Below, piece by piece: positions 1 to 11,420 of a DNA stretch of 64,000 nucleotides (position 1 is the first letter of the stretch; each line of letters starts with the position of its first letter). This stretch comes from Cotesia glomerata. Its lineage: Eukaryota > Arthropoda > Insecta > Hymenoptera > Braconidae. The notes below the pieces were generated by a model. The model made no database searches. It saw only the letters and a program-made list of their open reading frames with translations, and was not told where the DNA came from. Position numbers and translations under genes: made by a program. The stretch is taken from the NCBI RefSeq assembly GCF_020080835.1, contig NC_058166.1, positions 1,364,001 to 1,428,000 on the forward strand, in the 5' to 3' direction.

Positions 1-833
1 TTTTGTTTTTAAGACATGCATTAAAGACTTGTCAAATTCAATATTTATTCTAGCGAAATTACAATTCAAATTTTGAATTTTTCACATAAATAAGAACATT
101 AGTTATAAAATTATCACTCATAATTAGTTATAATAAAAATTTGTTATTTTTCAACAGTTATATTGATCAAATAAAAGGTAAGTTTATGAAACCATTTATT
201 ACTTTTGGTAATCATAATTGAAAATTATTCTTAATGGAAGATTACTAATCATTTATGATAATCAACATAATCTAGTTGAATGTATTTATAGAGTCGAACG
301 TGAACTATAAGAAGAATCCTCTGAAAAAAAACCTGTCGAAATAAGTGCAGTTAAATAAATGAAAATAATATTTTTCAAATAATTGGTGATTGAGAGGTAG
401 GTACTAAAATTGAAAATGGAAAATTGACGGGCCAATTTCATAGGTCAGGACAGGACGTTTTTCACGTAATAAACTAAACTATGAATAATTTCCGTAAAAA
501 AAAATATCACAGACTTAAGTTACATAGTTAGTTTTCAATTTAAAAATAATTTTAAGGCAAGTCTTAACAGTCCGAACAGAGGCAATTTGCAAACAGTGAA
601 AAAATTTCTTATGATAGCCAAAGCAGAAGTAATGAATAGACATTTTTTATTCATTAAATATAACGACAAAATCCTAAGAATAAATGAATAACAAAAAACA
701 TCAATCACAATTTTTGAGAGTTCAAAGTTAGAATCGGAAATTAAAATTGATTAATTTATTTTTATAAAGTAACTTGAAATTTATTAGATACACAAAATAT
801 AGCTAGCTTATAGAAAATTTTAAGGGAATATAA

Positions 834-912
834 TAACTTGGTTTAAAGTTTCTGCAAGCGAGAATAAAAAGCGCCTTGGCGCCGCCTAGCGGTCATTTGT
901 AAAACTAAATTT
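834..912 (-). repeat. CTCF-like module 1 (type E)
   Basis: Reads on + as CTGCAAGCGAG, then GCGCCTTGGCGCCGCCTAGC and GGTC. The minus-strand core is GACCGCTAGGCGGCGCC at 878-894. Both arms are present. The next module lies about 1.04 kb away. Confidence 0.85.
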
Positions 913-1448
913 TTTTTCACCGTTAATTGCCAAAGTAACTTAATTTTGATAGTGTAGAGCTTAATATTAATGATAATTCTATTGATAAATAATTATACCT
1001 AAAAAATTAGTATTTTTTAATTAATAAGAGATCATCAAATATAATTTTATTTTTTTATTTTTAATTTTTTAAGCGCAATTACAATTTCAATTTTAAATTT
1101 TTCAGATGAATAATTCAAAAGAATTTTTAGTTATAATAAAAATTTGTTATATTTCAACAGTTACATTGACCAAACAGAAGGTAAGTTTCTGAGACCAATA
1201 ATTATTTTTGGTAATCATAATTGAAAAATATTTTACGAGTCGAACGTCAACTTTAAAAAGAATCCTCCGATAATAACATCCCGCTGTTAAAATAATTAGA
1301 ATAATGTTGAAGAATAATAATGTTGAGATGTATCGAAAAGAATTGATAAATTTTCAGTAAATCCCAAATACAATTGTAAGTTAAGAAATTAATTTTCAAT
1401 TAAAAATTAATTTTAAAACAGCATTAATAGTCCGATTAGATACGCCTA

Positions 1449-1568
1449 CCCTGAATAAAAGAAAGTATTGAGAAGAAGAAAAAAGTATTGAAAAGTATTG
1501 GATTGACTAGAAAACCAATACTTTTCAATTCTTTTTTTCTCTGTCTCAATACTTTTTTTTTATCAGGG
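1449..1568. mobile_element. Short MITE with CCCTGA termini
   Basis: About 120 bp that is nearly all inverted repeat. The left arm is about 1449-1502 and the right arm about 1515-1568, built on repeated AAGTATTG boxes and separated by a loop of about 12 bp. It starts CCCTGA, ends TCAGGG, and is flanked by TA on both sides, the usual target duplication of Tc1/mariner-type MITEs. It has no coding capacity. It splits an otherwise continuous array unit, so it inserted after that unit arose. Confidence 0.75.
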
Positions 1569-1879
1569 TACTGGATTAAAGATTTCTTATGATCGTTTGA
1601 GCAGAGGTAATGGATAGAAATTTTTTATTCGTGAATTCCCAAAGAGAATCCGAAGAAAAATCGGATACAAAAAAGAATATCAAATTTTTTAGACTTCAAA
1701 ATTAAAATAGTAAATTAAAATTGATTGATTTATTTTTAAAAAGAATAGCAAATTTTTTAGACTTTAGCAATGAAATAATAAATTAAAATTGATTAATTTA
1801 TTTTTTAAAAAGTAACTTGAAATTTATTAGATGCGCAAAATACAGCTAGCTTACAGAAAATTTCAAGGAAATATAAAAA

Positions 1880-1950
1880 TTTGGTTTAAAGTTTCTGCAA
1901 GCGAGAATAAAAAGCGCCTTGGCGCCACCTAGCGGTCATTTTATAAACTA
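1880..1950 (-). repeat. CTCF-like module 2 (type E)
   Basis: The minus-strand core GACCGCTAGGTGGCGCC lies at 1921-1937 and is followed by AAGGCGC and the CTCGCTTGCAG arm. This is one of the copies closest to the consensus. Confidence 0.88.
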
Positions 1951-2254
1951 AATTTTTTTTCGTCGTTAATTCCTTAAGTTACTTAATCGTGATGGTGTAG
2001 ATAATATAAGAGATAATTTTATTAAAAATTTCATTCAAGCGAAATTACAATTTAAATCTTGAATTTTTCACGTGAATAATTCATAATGAAGAATTTTTAG
2101 TTGAAATAAAAATTTGTTATATTTTAACAGTTACATTAACTAAATAAGAGGCAAAATTTCGAGAACAAATGTTAAAATTGATAATAATATTTGAAAATTA
2201 TCTTACGGGAGGAATGCTAGTCATTTATGAAAATTAAATATATTACATTATCTA

Positions 2255-2353
2255 GGGCAGTAAATAAGAAAGCCTCAGATCACATGTAATTCTTCTTCGA
2301 GGCGAAGCCGAGGTCAATAAACATGTGATCTGAGGCTTTCTTATTTACTGCCC
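2255..2353. repeat. Perfect 33-bp inverted repeat hairpin
   Basis: Positions 2255-2287 and 2321-2353 are exact reverse complements (left arm begins GGGCAGTAAATAAGAAAGCC) around a 33-bp loop. The hairpin begins exactly where the array unit is interrupted: host sequence stops at TATCTAG (2254) and resumes at TAGTGTAATA (3521). This suggests one composite insertion, 2255-3520, with TAG on both sides. The 113-bp spacer 2354-2466 is GC-richer than its surroundings and contains inverted CTCC/GGAG blocks. No protein is encoded. Confidence 0.75.
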
Positions 2354-2466
2354 GTGGTGGTGTATACTATTTTTCTCCTCGACGGAGGCGAAAAAGCGGC
2401 ATTTTCATTTAGCGCAGCGGGAGGAAAATTGACGCTTTCCGCCCGGAGGTGAGAAAAATATATTTA

Positions 2467-3520
2467 CCTGTGTAAAAAAAAATCGTCTTAAAATTGTCGT
2501 TCGTTAAAGATCTTAAACGTGACACAAACTAAGACTATTTTAAGACTCTTTTAAGACACCAAAAAAAAAATTCCGAGAGCAGATTTTTGAAAATTTGGTT
2601 CTCGAATTTGTTGTGAAAATTAATTTTTAGACATATTTTAGACGATTTTACGACTTTTTGACCGCAATATTTTTGAGGAAGATGTTTTTAAATTGAATTT
2701 AAAATTGTTAAAAAATTATTATCTGACAATTTTAAGACTTTTTTAAGACGTTCCATTTTAATGTTCCGGGGCTCTGTCGCTGTTAGCTCATCTTAAAATA
2801 GTCTAAATTTTTTTTTAAGACTAATTTAAGATAATTTTAAAATAATTTAAAGACGCTCCATAATAATTTTCCGGAGCTGTCACTGTGATGCCATCTGAAA
2901 ATAGCCTAAAAATTTTTAAATATTTTTTTTTAAGATTTTTTTAAGACTATTTGAATAATTATTTTAAGACTTAAATCTTAAAATAGTCTTAAAAAAATCT
3001 TAAAATCGTCTCAAAAAAATTTTTAAATAGTCTTAAAAAAATCAAAATAATTATTAAAAAATTTTTAGGCTATTTTAAGATGATATCACCGTGACAGCTC
3101 CAGAAAATTATTATGGAGTGTCTTTAAATTGTCTTAAAATTACCTTAAATTATTCTTAAAAAACTCTTAAAAAAAAATTTAGACTATTTTAAGATGAGCT
3201 AACAGCGACAGAGCCCCGGAACATTAAAATGGAACGTCTTAAAAAAGTCTTAAAATTGTCAGTTAATAATTTTTTAACAATTTTAAATTCAATTTAAAAA
3301 ACATCTTAATAAAAAATATTGCGGTTAGAAAGTCGTAAAATCGTCTAAAATATGTCTAAAAATTAATTTTCACAACAAATTCGAAAACCAAATTTTCAAA
3401 AATCTGCTCTCGGAATTTTTTTTTTTGGCGTCTTAAAAGAGTCTTAAAATAGTCTTAGTTTGTGTCAAGTTTAAGATCTTAAACGAAGGACAATTTTAAG
3501 ACGATTTTTTTTTACACGGG
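2467..3520. mobile_element. 1.05-kb fold-back element FB1
   Basis: A long imperfect palindrome with arms of about 520 bp meeting near 2995. The left end is CCTGTGTAAAAAAAAATCG and the right end is its complement, finishing TTTACACGGG. The arms are dense in TTAAGAC motifs, so each arm is itself a run of degenerate short repeats. There is no open frame. The terminal CCCGTGTAAAAAAA is shared with the fold-back at 9892-11110 although the interiors differ. It behaves like a non-autonomous fold-back DNA transposon; the superfamily is not recognised. Confidence 0.75.
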
Positions 3521-4288
3521 TAGTGTAATATATTCATTCGTCGAACATGGACTACATGAAAGAATCCTCAAATACAAAAAATTTAGTTATATGAAAAATT
3601 GCCGGTAACTAAAAGAAAATGACATTTTTCCGATAATTTGGGATTTAGAGATAACTAAATTTGAGAATCCAAAATTTAGTGAACCCAAAAGATTAGAATC
3701 TTTAAGATTAGAAAATTTAATTTTTTATTTGAAATTAATTCTAAGGTAAGTCTTACCAGTCTAAAAAGTGACTACTTCTCAACAAGACCAAAACATTTCT
3801 TGTGACAGCCAAAGCAGAAGTAGTAAATAGAAAATTTTTATTCTTTACATAAAATAAAAATTACAAAAAAAAAAATGTTTTCCACGGAGAAAAAAATATT
3901 TTCATAATCAGAATATAATTTATAATAAAATGAGTATACTCATTATCAAATTAAGTATTGTGAGTAACAAAATATCAGGTATTTTTACTTCTGTGTGAAT
4001 TAAAAAAGTTTAATTTTTACGAATTAATTTATTTGGAATTTTTCGATAAAAGTTTTAACTGAAATTTTTTCTCAAATTCAAAAAATTTGAGGGAAGTAGA
4101 TGAAGTCGTTTAGATAAAATTTTTACCTCTACCAATAACAATCACGGATATTGTTCCACCATAAAGACGGAAGCTATCATAAAAATTCCTTCAATTAAAA
4201 CTAATTTATAAAAGCAAAAAAATTATTAAACCTTTAATTGTGGAAAAAAAAACCTGCAACTTATTAAAAATTATAATTGATTATAAAA

Positions 4289-4360
4289 CCTTGGTTTAAA
4301 GTTTCTGCAAGCGAGAAGGAAAAGCGCCATGGCGCCGCCTAGCGGTTGTTTCTAGAACTA
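4289..4360 (-). repeat. CTCF-like module 3 (type F)
   Basis: The minus-strand core AACCGCTAGGCGGCGCC lies at 4331-4347 and is followed by ATGGCGC and CTCGCTTGCAG. The flank matches the modules at 13.8, 25.9 and 30.6 kb. Confidence 0.85.
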
Positions 4361-5481
4361 AAAATTTTTTTCTGTAAATTGCTAGAGTAACTTAATTGTG
4401 ATAGTGTAGAGCTTGATATTAAAAATAATTATATTAAAAAATTTAAAAATAAGTTTCTTTTATTAATAAGAGATAATCAAATAATTCGATTTTTTTTAAT
4501 TTATTGAACAATGATTAGTTATTTTAGAATAATTTAATGAGAGACAAAGCTAATCTTAGATTTAGTGTTAAATTTTATTTCTTTTCCTTTTGTATTAATT
4601 GTCGATAAATTTCAAGACGTAAATATATTTTATTATTATTATTTCATAATATTTGTGGTTTCTGTAACAAGAAGTATAAAAATAAAATTTCAAATCTATT
4701 TAATCGACCTAAGGCTTATAATGGTTTAGAATTTCATAAAAATATTGCAATAATTTATTGTAACAATTGTTACATCGACAAAACCTAAAGATGAAATAAA
4801 TCTTGAAGTTAAAAAAAAAAACGAGCCCAATTATGTGAATTGTTATTTCTCTGATGTATAAAATTTTATTAGAAAAATATTTTAGAGAGCTCAAAACAGT
4901 CTAAACTTCATTAATTTGGCTCATTCTGACTTCATTAAAGGGTTTAATCGTTCGTAAATAAATTAATATTCAATTAAATACTCTTAAATATATCCTCAAG
5001 TACCTAAACAGTTGAACGAATGTTTAATGAGTTTATTAAAACGATAAAAATTTTTAAAATGGAGAAAAATTTTGACTTAGTTAAAAATTTTGTCTGAATT
5101 GTCTAGAAATTAAGTGAATTCTTTTCGGATTTTACTGAATCTTTTCGATGAAAATATCTCAAAAATTAAAAGTCTGTAGAATTTATTTTCTCAATGTTTT
5201 TTAATAAAACAAATGATGGGTAAAAATATACCATCCAAAAGTAACAATGGTTACAGATATTGCTTTACCGCAAATTTTATGTGCCAATTTGATTTAATGT
5301 TTTTAGAAAATTTATTTATTCATTTATTTATTTGTAAATGAAAAATTGTCTTATTGAAAGAAAAGTAAGAAAACATAAATTTAATTCTTCCAATTTTCAA
5401 TGCCAAAAAAAATAAATTTCAATTAAAATTCATGTAAATTAAAAATATTGCAATTTATTAAAAATTTTAATTAATTTCAAA

Positions 5482-5553
5482 AACTTGGTTGAAAGTTTCT
5501 GCAAGCAAGAAGAAAAAACGCCACGGCGCCGCCTAGCGGTCATTTTTAAAACT
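5482..5553 (-). repeat. CTCF-like module 4 (type F)
   Basis: The minus-strand core GACCGCTAGGCGGCGCC lies at 5525-5541. The arm has one change, CTTGCTTGCAG for CTCGCTTGCAG. Confidence 0.85.
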
Positions 5554-5924
5554 ATTTTTTTTTTTTATTTTACTAGTGCCTAAAATACATATAAATTTTT
5601 ATATATTAAGATTTTTTCATGTATTTTTATAACAAAATATATTAAGATTTAATTGATAAAAAAAAAAAATTTCCGTAAGCTTTATAATTACAATAATTCA
5701 TCAGATATTCCTCAAAGTAATGTTTGGTTTATTATGTAAATAAAATAAATCAAATTTGAAATAAAAATTAATTTCTTCTTAATTGTAACTTACTTTTTTA
5801 CCACTTATTAATTGACAATAAATTTAATAACAAAAATTTTATAATTTTTGAAATATATATCGAAATTTTTATAAAGAAAAACATTATATACTTCAAGTAT
5901 AATATTTAATCTAAAATAAAAACT

Positions 5925-6000
5925 GCAGGAGATTAAGGACCTGCTAGCTTCTGAAACAAAAAACGTACGTTGTCGACTCTGAGGCGTAATACACGAGACG
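5925..6000 (-). repeat. Conserved non-module island, inverted copy of 13403-13478
   Basis: GC-richer island containing CTGCAGGAGAT, AACGTACGTTGT and CTCTGAGGCG on the plus strand. Its reverse complement recurs at 13403-13478 (GACGCCTCAGAG, ACAACGTACG, ATCTCCTGCAG). It sits upstream of a type F module in both places. A 70-codon minus frame crosses this copy but not the other, so a coding role is not supported. Confidence 0.6.
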
Positions 6001-6841
6001 AAAGCTGTTTTGTTTTGCATAAATTAACAATTGCTTCAATTCTACGATAGCTTAAAAGTCATAAAAAAATACCTAAAAAATTTTTCTCTGAAGAATCAAA
6101 CCAAGTTATTGTTAAAATTGATGGAATTATCTTAAAAAATTATTTCAAAAAAATTATTTTAAATTATAAAAACACTCAATTTTTTTCCGGATTGATAAAA
6201 TAAAGAACTATGGAATAATTTTTGTTTTTAAGACATGTATTAAAGAATCTTTAAATTTTTCAAATTCATTTTCGAGTGAAATGACAATTGAAATTTTGAA
6301 TTTTTCAGATAAATAATTCAAAAGAAAAAATAGAAGGGAAGTTTATGAAAATTACAATTAAAACTGCTTTTAATAATTGAACATTATTTTACTCTAAAGA
6401 ACGAAAATCATTTATGACAAATAAAATTAGATAATATAAATTTAATAGTCGAATATGAACTACTTAAAAGAATATTCTTAAAAAAACCGATTGAGAATAT
6501 TAGAAAAATTTCAAGTAAGCCCCACGAGAGGATTATTCAAAATTTTAAAAATAGTTTTCAATTTAAAATCAATTTCAAGGCGATTTTGATCTTGAACAAA
6601 GAAAAGAAAATTTCTTGTGATAGCCACAGAAAAATTAATAAAAAGAAATTTTTTATTCTCGACTATTAGCAAAAAGAAACATAAAAAATATTAAATGAAT
6701 AATAAGAAAAAATTAAAATTTTTTCAACTTCAAAGTTAGAATTGTAAATTAAAATTGATTAATTTATTTTTATAAAATAACTTGAAATTTATTAGATGCA
6801 CAAAATATAGCTAGCTTATAGAAAATTTTAAGGGGATATAA

Positions 6842-6916
6842 TAACTTGGTTTTAAGTTTCTGCAAGCGAAAAAGAAAAGCGCCTCGGCGCCGCGTAGCGG
6901 TCATTTTTAGCACTAA
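6842..6916 (-). repeat. CTCF-like module 5 (type E)
   Basis: The minus-strand core GACCGCTACGCGGCGCC lies at 6886-6902. It departs from the consensus by carrying CTACGCGG in place of CTAGGCGG. The arm is intact apart from TTCGCTTGCAG. Confidence 0.8.
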
Positions 6917-8152
6917 TTTTTTTTCTGCCGTAAATTGCCACAGTAATTTAATTATGATGGTCTAGAGCTTAATATTAACGATAATTCTATTAAAAAATAT
7001 ATATACTTAAAAAATTAGTATTTTTTTATTAATAAGAGATTAACAAAATAATTTATTTTTTTTTTTATTTTAACTAACTAATAAATTTTAATTAATTTTA
7101 ACTAATCAAGAAAAGTTTCCGCAGCTCAAGAGAATGTACTAGTAATTGTATAGTTTACTTACACAGAATTGTTAACAAATTTATTTTTTCACGCGTTGGC
7201 AGAAAATTATAGAAATCTTAAGGATTTACAAATGAAATGTACTTAGTTAATTTAAGTGTTATTTTTCTTATAAAATATTGTATCAAAAAATGTATTAGAA
7301 AGTCTCAAGCGGTAAGAATTTAGACACAGATCTTTTAATAAATGCGATATTGTAACAACGTTGCAACAGAACGTCTAAGTTAATTTTTTTTGGCTTCTTT
7401 TGAAGCTTTCCTTCAACGTAAGACTCTTGGATAAGTTTAATTTTTACGAATTAATTTATTTGAATTAGTTCGATAGAAGTTTTATGAAAACTGAAATTTC
7501 TTTTTTTTTTTTTTCATGTAGCTAAATTTGAGAAGGATAGATTAAATCTTCGAAAATTTTTAATCTAACCAACAAAGATTACAAGAATTATTTTCTAATA
7601 ACATATGAGAGCGATTATTAGAAATCTTTCAATAAATTGATCTTCGATCGAAGAAAGACTATTATTTCCCCAGAGTAGATACTGCTATTAATTTAGCGAC
7701 CAGTTCAAGAAATATTTTGTATTTCAATTTACTTTTACTGTGTTAAATAAATATTTTTAAATTGAGTTTCAAAAGACGTAGTATTGAATATCTATTTTTT
7801 TACAGTAAGGAGTCTTGAAAATAAATATATTATTTTAACGGAGAACAAAACGAGGCTTAATAATGTGTTCGAGGGAGACTCATAAGATTTATCGAAGTAA
7901 TATTTGAGTTGTTATATATAATAATAAATATTATTTTCAAAAAAAAATTCATTTTTCCTACATTGTTATTAATTTTTCTATCAATTAATGTTTTTCTGTA
8001 AATAAAATAATAAAAATTTCATAGATTTTGAAATATATATCAAATTTTGCATGGCAAAGTAAATTTTGTATGGAAATTTATTTTGTAACAGAAAAATTAA
8101 TTATATTTTCAAAAAAGTCGATGATTAATTAAAAATTTTTAAAGAATATATC

Positions 8153-8227
8153 AACTTGGTTCTAAGTTTCTGCAAGCGAGAATAAAAAGCGCCACATCGC
8201 CACCTGGTGGCTATTTTTGGAACTAAT
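8153..8227 (-). repeat. CTCF-like module 6 (type D)
   Basis: The minus-strand core GCCACCAGGTGGCGA lies at 8197-8211 and is followed by TGTGGCGC and CTCGCTTGCAG. It is the last minus-strand module before the assembly gap. CCACCAGGTGGCG is very close to the CTCF consensus. Confidence 0.85.
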
Positions 8228-8867
8228 TTTTTTTTTAATTTTATTCGGTACAGTAACTTTAATTATGATTGTTAACAGCACAAATATTACAAAAAAATTA
8301 ATATAAATACCAAAAAAAAAATTAATTTATTTGCAAATAATTTTTTTAATAAGCAAAACATTATTCTAAATAATAAAGACAATTATTTTTCTGAATAAAA
8401 AAAAATAAGAACTATGGAATAATTTTTGTTTTTAAGACATGTATTAAAGGCTTTTAATTTAACGTCCATTCTAGTGAAATTACTATTTAAATTTTAAATT
8501 TTTTAAATGAATAATTAAAAAGTTTGGAAAATCCAAAAGTGCACGCCTCATAACGCTCATTCATTTCTTAAGAAAAAAATTATCTAAATAAAGTAATTGA
8601 AAGTTAAAGTAAAAATTCATTTATTTTTCTCCATTGTACTTTATTTTTTTGCCTCCAATCGATATACGGCAAACTGGGAATTAAAATTTCAAAAATTTTT
8701 TTTAATATGTCTCAAAGTTTTATACATAAAAATGTATATATTGTATTTAAGAGAAAAAATTTTAATTCAAACTCAATGTAAGAATTTACGAGTGACTTAT
8801 TAAAGATTTTGGAAAAAAATTAAAAATTATAACATAAACGTTAAAATATAAGTAAAATGTTATAAAT

Positions 8868-9758
8868 CTAGTAGTTTAAGTGTCTGAATCAACCAAGAAA
8901 ATAATCGGAGCTTGCGAGGACCAATTAAATCCCGAGAAAAAATAGAAGCCTGCGAGGACCAATGAAAAATCTGATACAGTCCCCACGCAGTCAAGAACGG
9001 AAAACACAAGTAGTGGGAGAAGTCCCGCAGAACCGCGGAAGAGGGAGAACCACGGAGTAGTGCGCTTCGCGCATCTTCCCCCTCCACCAAACTCAACGGG
9101 TTAAAAGACGGCGCACTGCCGTGGAACTTCACTGTGATCCGAGGAGCTAAAGAAGACGGACCAAGCCAAGAAGGACCAACCAGTGGATTCAACAGCGAAG
9201 TCAACAAAGGATTCAGCAGTGAAGTCAACAGTGAAACCAACGGCGGATACAGCGAGGGACATACGGAGAGGTCAACAGCGCAGGTCAGCGGGGAATCAAA
9301 AGTCGACAAAGCCGAGGTCGAGGATTTGGAAGGCATCGATCGCGGGGACAGTGACAAAGTCCGGGGACAGGAAGCCACGTCCAGGTGTTGGAGCGGTGTC
9401 AACGACTAAGTCTAGGTCCAACAACGGTAGATCCAAATCCGAGGACTAAAGCGGTGAACGACAGAGTTCAACGCGAGACCCACAGCGAAAGTACCCAGAA
9501 GGATCAGACGTGCTGAACTAGTAGCGGAGTGAATTCTTCTGGAGATCGCTATTTTTTTTATTATATTATTTCATTTTATGTATAATTTTGCTAAATAAAG
9601 CTAAGATTTGTACATTTTAAAACTGAGGGTTATCTCTGACGAAAAACCTGGTTCCCGGCGAGTTATTCTTTCGCCTAGAATAAACAAAAGCATTGCAAAC
9701 GTAAAGATAATTTTCCTTATTGGAGAAATTAAATAATCGACACGTTACAAAATTACAC
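8868..9758 (+). mobile_element. GC-richer fragment, possibly an LTR-retrotransposon remnant
   Basis: A sharp rise in GC content sets 8880-9540 apart from the array. It carries a direct repeat (GCGAGGACCAAT near 8915 and 8953) and two 22-bp units GGATTCARCAGYGAAGTCAA at 9185-9206 and 9209-9230. Downstream lies an AATAAA at about 9594 followed by a GC-rich tail, a layout that fits an LTR or a retroelement 3' end. Overlapping frames of 88-91 codons (+) and 180 codons (-) are low-complexity and match no family I know. The fragment runs into the assembly gap, as repeats often do. Confidence 0.35.
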
Positions 9759-9858
9759 NNNNNNNNNNNNNNNNNNNNNNNNNNNNNNNNNNNNNNNNNN
9801 NNNNNNNNNNNNNNNNNNNNNNNNNNNNNNNNNNNNNNNNNNNNNNNNNNNNNNNNNN
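9759..9858. other. Assembly gap (100 Ns)
   Basis: Exactly 100 N, the conventional placeholder for a gap of unknown size. Module orientation reverses between 8.2 and 11.3 kb, an interval that contains this gap, so contig order and orientation here are not secured by sequence. Confidence 1.
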
Positions 9859-9891
9859 ACAATTAACACAGAAGTCCAAATTAAATGAATT

Positions 9892-11110
9892 CCCATGTGA
9901 AAAATTTGTTCCTAAGGGATGCCTCAAAGTCCGCATCAGGGTGCCGATCCCGCTCGTGAGACGGACAGGAACTATAAACGGAAGATTGACGGGACATATT
10001 AAAATATTGAAAGTAGCCGAACGAGTCTTGAAAACCTGAAAATGATCTACGAAGAGATTCAGAGTAGTTTCAGGTGTTTTTCGGAGATATAAAAATTATA
10101 TAAAAGTGCCGCGGAAATTCCTGCAAATAACCTGAGGCTAGAAGTTTAGCATAGTTTTAAGTTCTTTTGCGGAATACAAAAGTAATAATAGCTACCACTG
10201 AAATCCCTATAAATGGCCTAAGGGCTAATTCAGAGTCCTACCAAATGGTGTTTCAGGTTCTTTTTCAGGAATATAAAAATTAGTAGAAGTGCCGCTGAGA
10301 ATTCCTACAAATAACTCTAAGTAAAATTGAGGACAGTTACCGGTTTATCTCTGGTATAAATAAAAAATAGCAAGAAGTTATAATTTTAACGCGGCACACT
10401 TTTATAATTTTTATAGTCAGCAGGCCAGAAACTCCTTTTAAATTATCTGGGTCATTTCCAGGTTTTTCAACGGTACTTTTATCATTTTGTATCCCGCAAA
10501 AGAACCTAACTCCCAATTATCCCCGACATCATCTGCAAGAATGGTAGCGGTACTTTGCTTATTTTTTATACTACAGATGAACCGGCAACTATCCTGAATT
10601 TTTCTTCAGGTCATTTACAGAGGACTTTCAGCGTTACTTCTATAATTTCTTATATTCCGAAAAGAAGAACCTGAAACTGCCTTTAATTATTCCACAGGTC
10701 ATTTGCAGGACTTTCAGCGGTACTTTTATCGTTTTTGTATCTCGCAAAAGAACCTGAAACTTCTCGAGGTGGTCCTTTGGTCATTTTACAGGAGTTTCGG
10801 CAGTTGCTATTATTATTTTTGTATTCTGCAGAAATTGTTGAAACTATCCTAAACAAAGCCTCAGATTATTTGCAGGAATTTCGCGGCACTTTTATAATTT
10901 TTATATTCTGAAGAAAAACGCAGAAACTACCCTGGGGTGTCTCGTAGATCATTTTTCAGGTTTTCAAGGCTTTTCGGCCACTTCCGATATTTTTTAATAT
11001 CATACGTCAATCGTCCGCTCATAGTTCCTGTCCGTCTCACGAGCGGGACGTTCCTGATGCGCAAAGGGATTCCTGAGGCATTCCTTAGAAACAAATTTTT
11101 TTTACACGGG
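9892..11110. mobile_element. 1.2-kb fold-back element FB2
   Basis: Inverted-repeat element: the left end CCCATGTGAAAAATTTGTT pairs with the right end AACAAATTTTTTTTACACGG. Further matched blocks include CTCGTGAGACGGACAGGAAC (left) and GTTCCTGTCCGTCTCACGAG (right). The interior consists of imperfect units of about 75-130 bp containing CAGGTTCTTTTGCGG, TATAAAAATTATAAAAGTGC and CCTGCAAATNACCTGA, pointing one way in the left half and the other way in the right half. The end CCCGTGTAAAAAAA is shared with FB1. Short frames of 64 and 77 codons over the right arm are by-products of the GC-rich arm. Confidence 0.75.
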
Positions 11111-11340
11111 TTTAACTTCAATAAATTTAGAGATAAGATTTGTGTCTCTAAATTTTTCTCAAATAACTAATCACCATTCAAAAAAAATGAAAAAAAAATC
11201 AAATTATGTTTGATAATCTCTTATTAATAAAAAGGACTAATTTTCTAAGTATATTTATTTTTGTCTAATTATCTTTAATATTAAGTTCTAAACCATAATA
11301 ATAAAGTTACTGTTGTATTAATTTACAGCAGAAAAAATTT

Positions 11341-11420
11341 AGTTCTAAAAATGACCCCACTTCTGGGTGGCGCCGAGGTGCTTTTCTTCTCGCTTTGCAG
11401 AAACTTTAAACCAATTTATT
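11341..11420 (+). repeat. CTCF-like module 7 (type E, diverged core)
   Basis: The core is altered to CCCCACTTCTGGGTGGCGCC (11355-11374), with three extra bases relative to the consensus. The right arm reads CTCGCTTTGCAG with one extra T. It is probably a weakened copy. Confidence 0.75.

Larger units (their letters stand above)
1..2254 (-). repeat. Array block, left part (two units, minus orientation)
   Basis: Degenerate tandem units with the conserved module on the minus strand at about 834-912 and 1880-1950. The flanks of the two units align by eye over long stretches: AGCTAGCTTA boxes before each module, TTTCAACAGTTA downstream, and a TTTCTTATGAT box in the middle. No coding frame is visible. 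One small MITE interrupts the block. The closest relatives inside the window are plus-strand units near 21.3, 27.1 and 31.7 kb. Confidence 0.8.
3521..8860 (-). repeat. Array block, left part (four units, minus orientation)
   Basis: Continues the array with modules at about 4289, 5482, 6842 and 8153, all minus. Intermodule distances are about 1.2-1.4 kb. Several islands reappear inverted on the right: 7130-7720 matches 29545-30240, and 3900-4700 matches parts of 30240-31160. Short open frames here (up to 70 codons) are not shared between related units, so none is called as a gene. Confidence 0.75.

Noticed and set aside
5808..6020. 70-codon minus frame over the conserved island
   Set aside because: The matching island at 13403-13478 does not keep the frame, so the conservation is not coding.
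8860..9402. 180-codon minus-strand frame rich in Ser, Leu and Pro
   Set aside because: It is low-complexity, produced by the GC-rich repeat on the other strand, and overlaps equally long plus frames. No domain was recognised.
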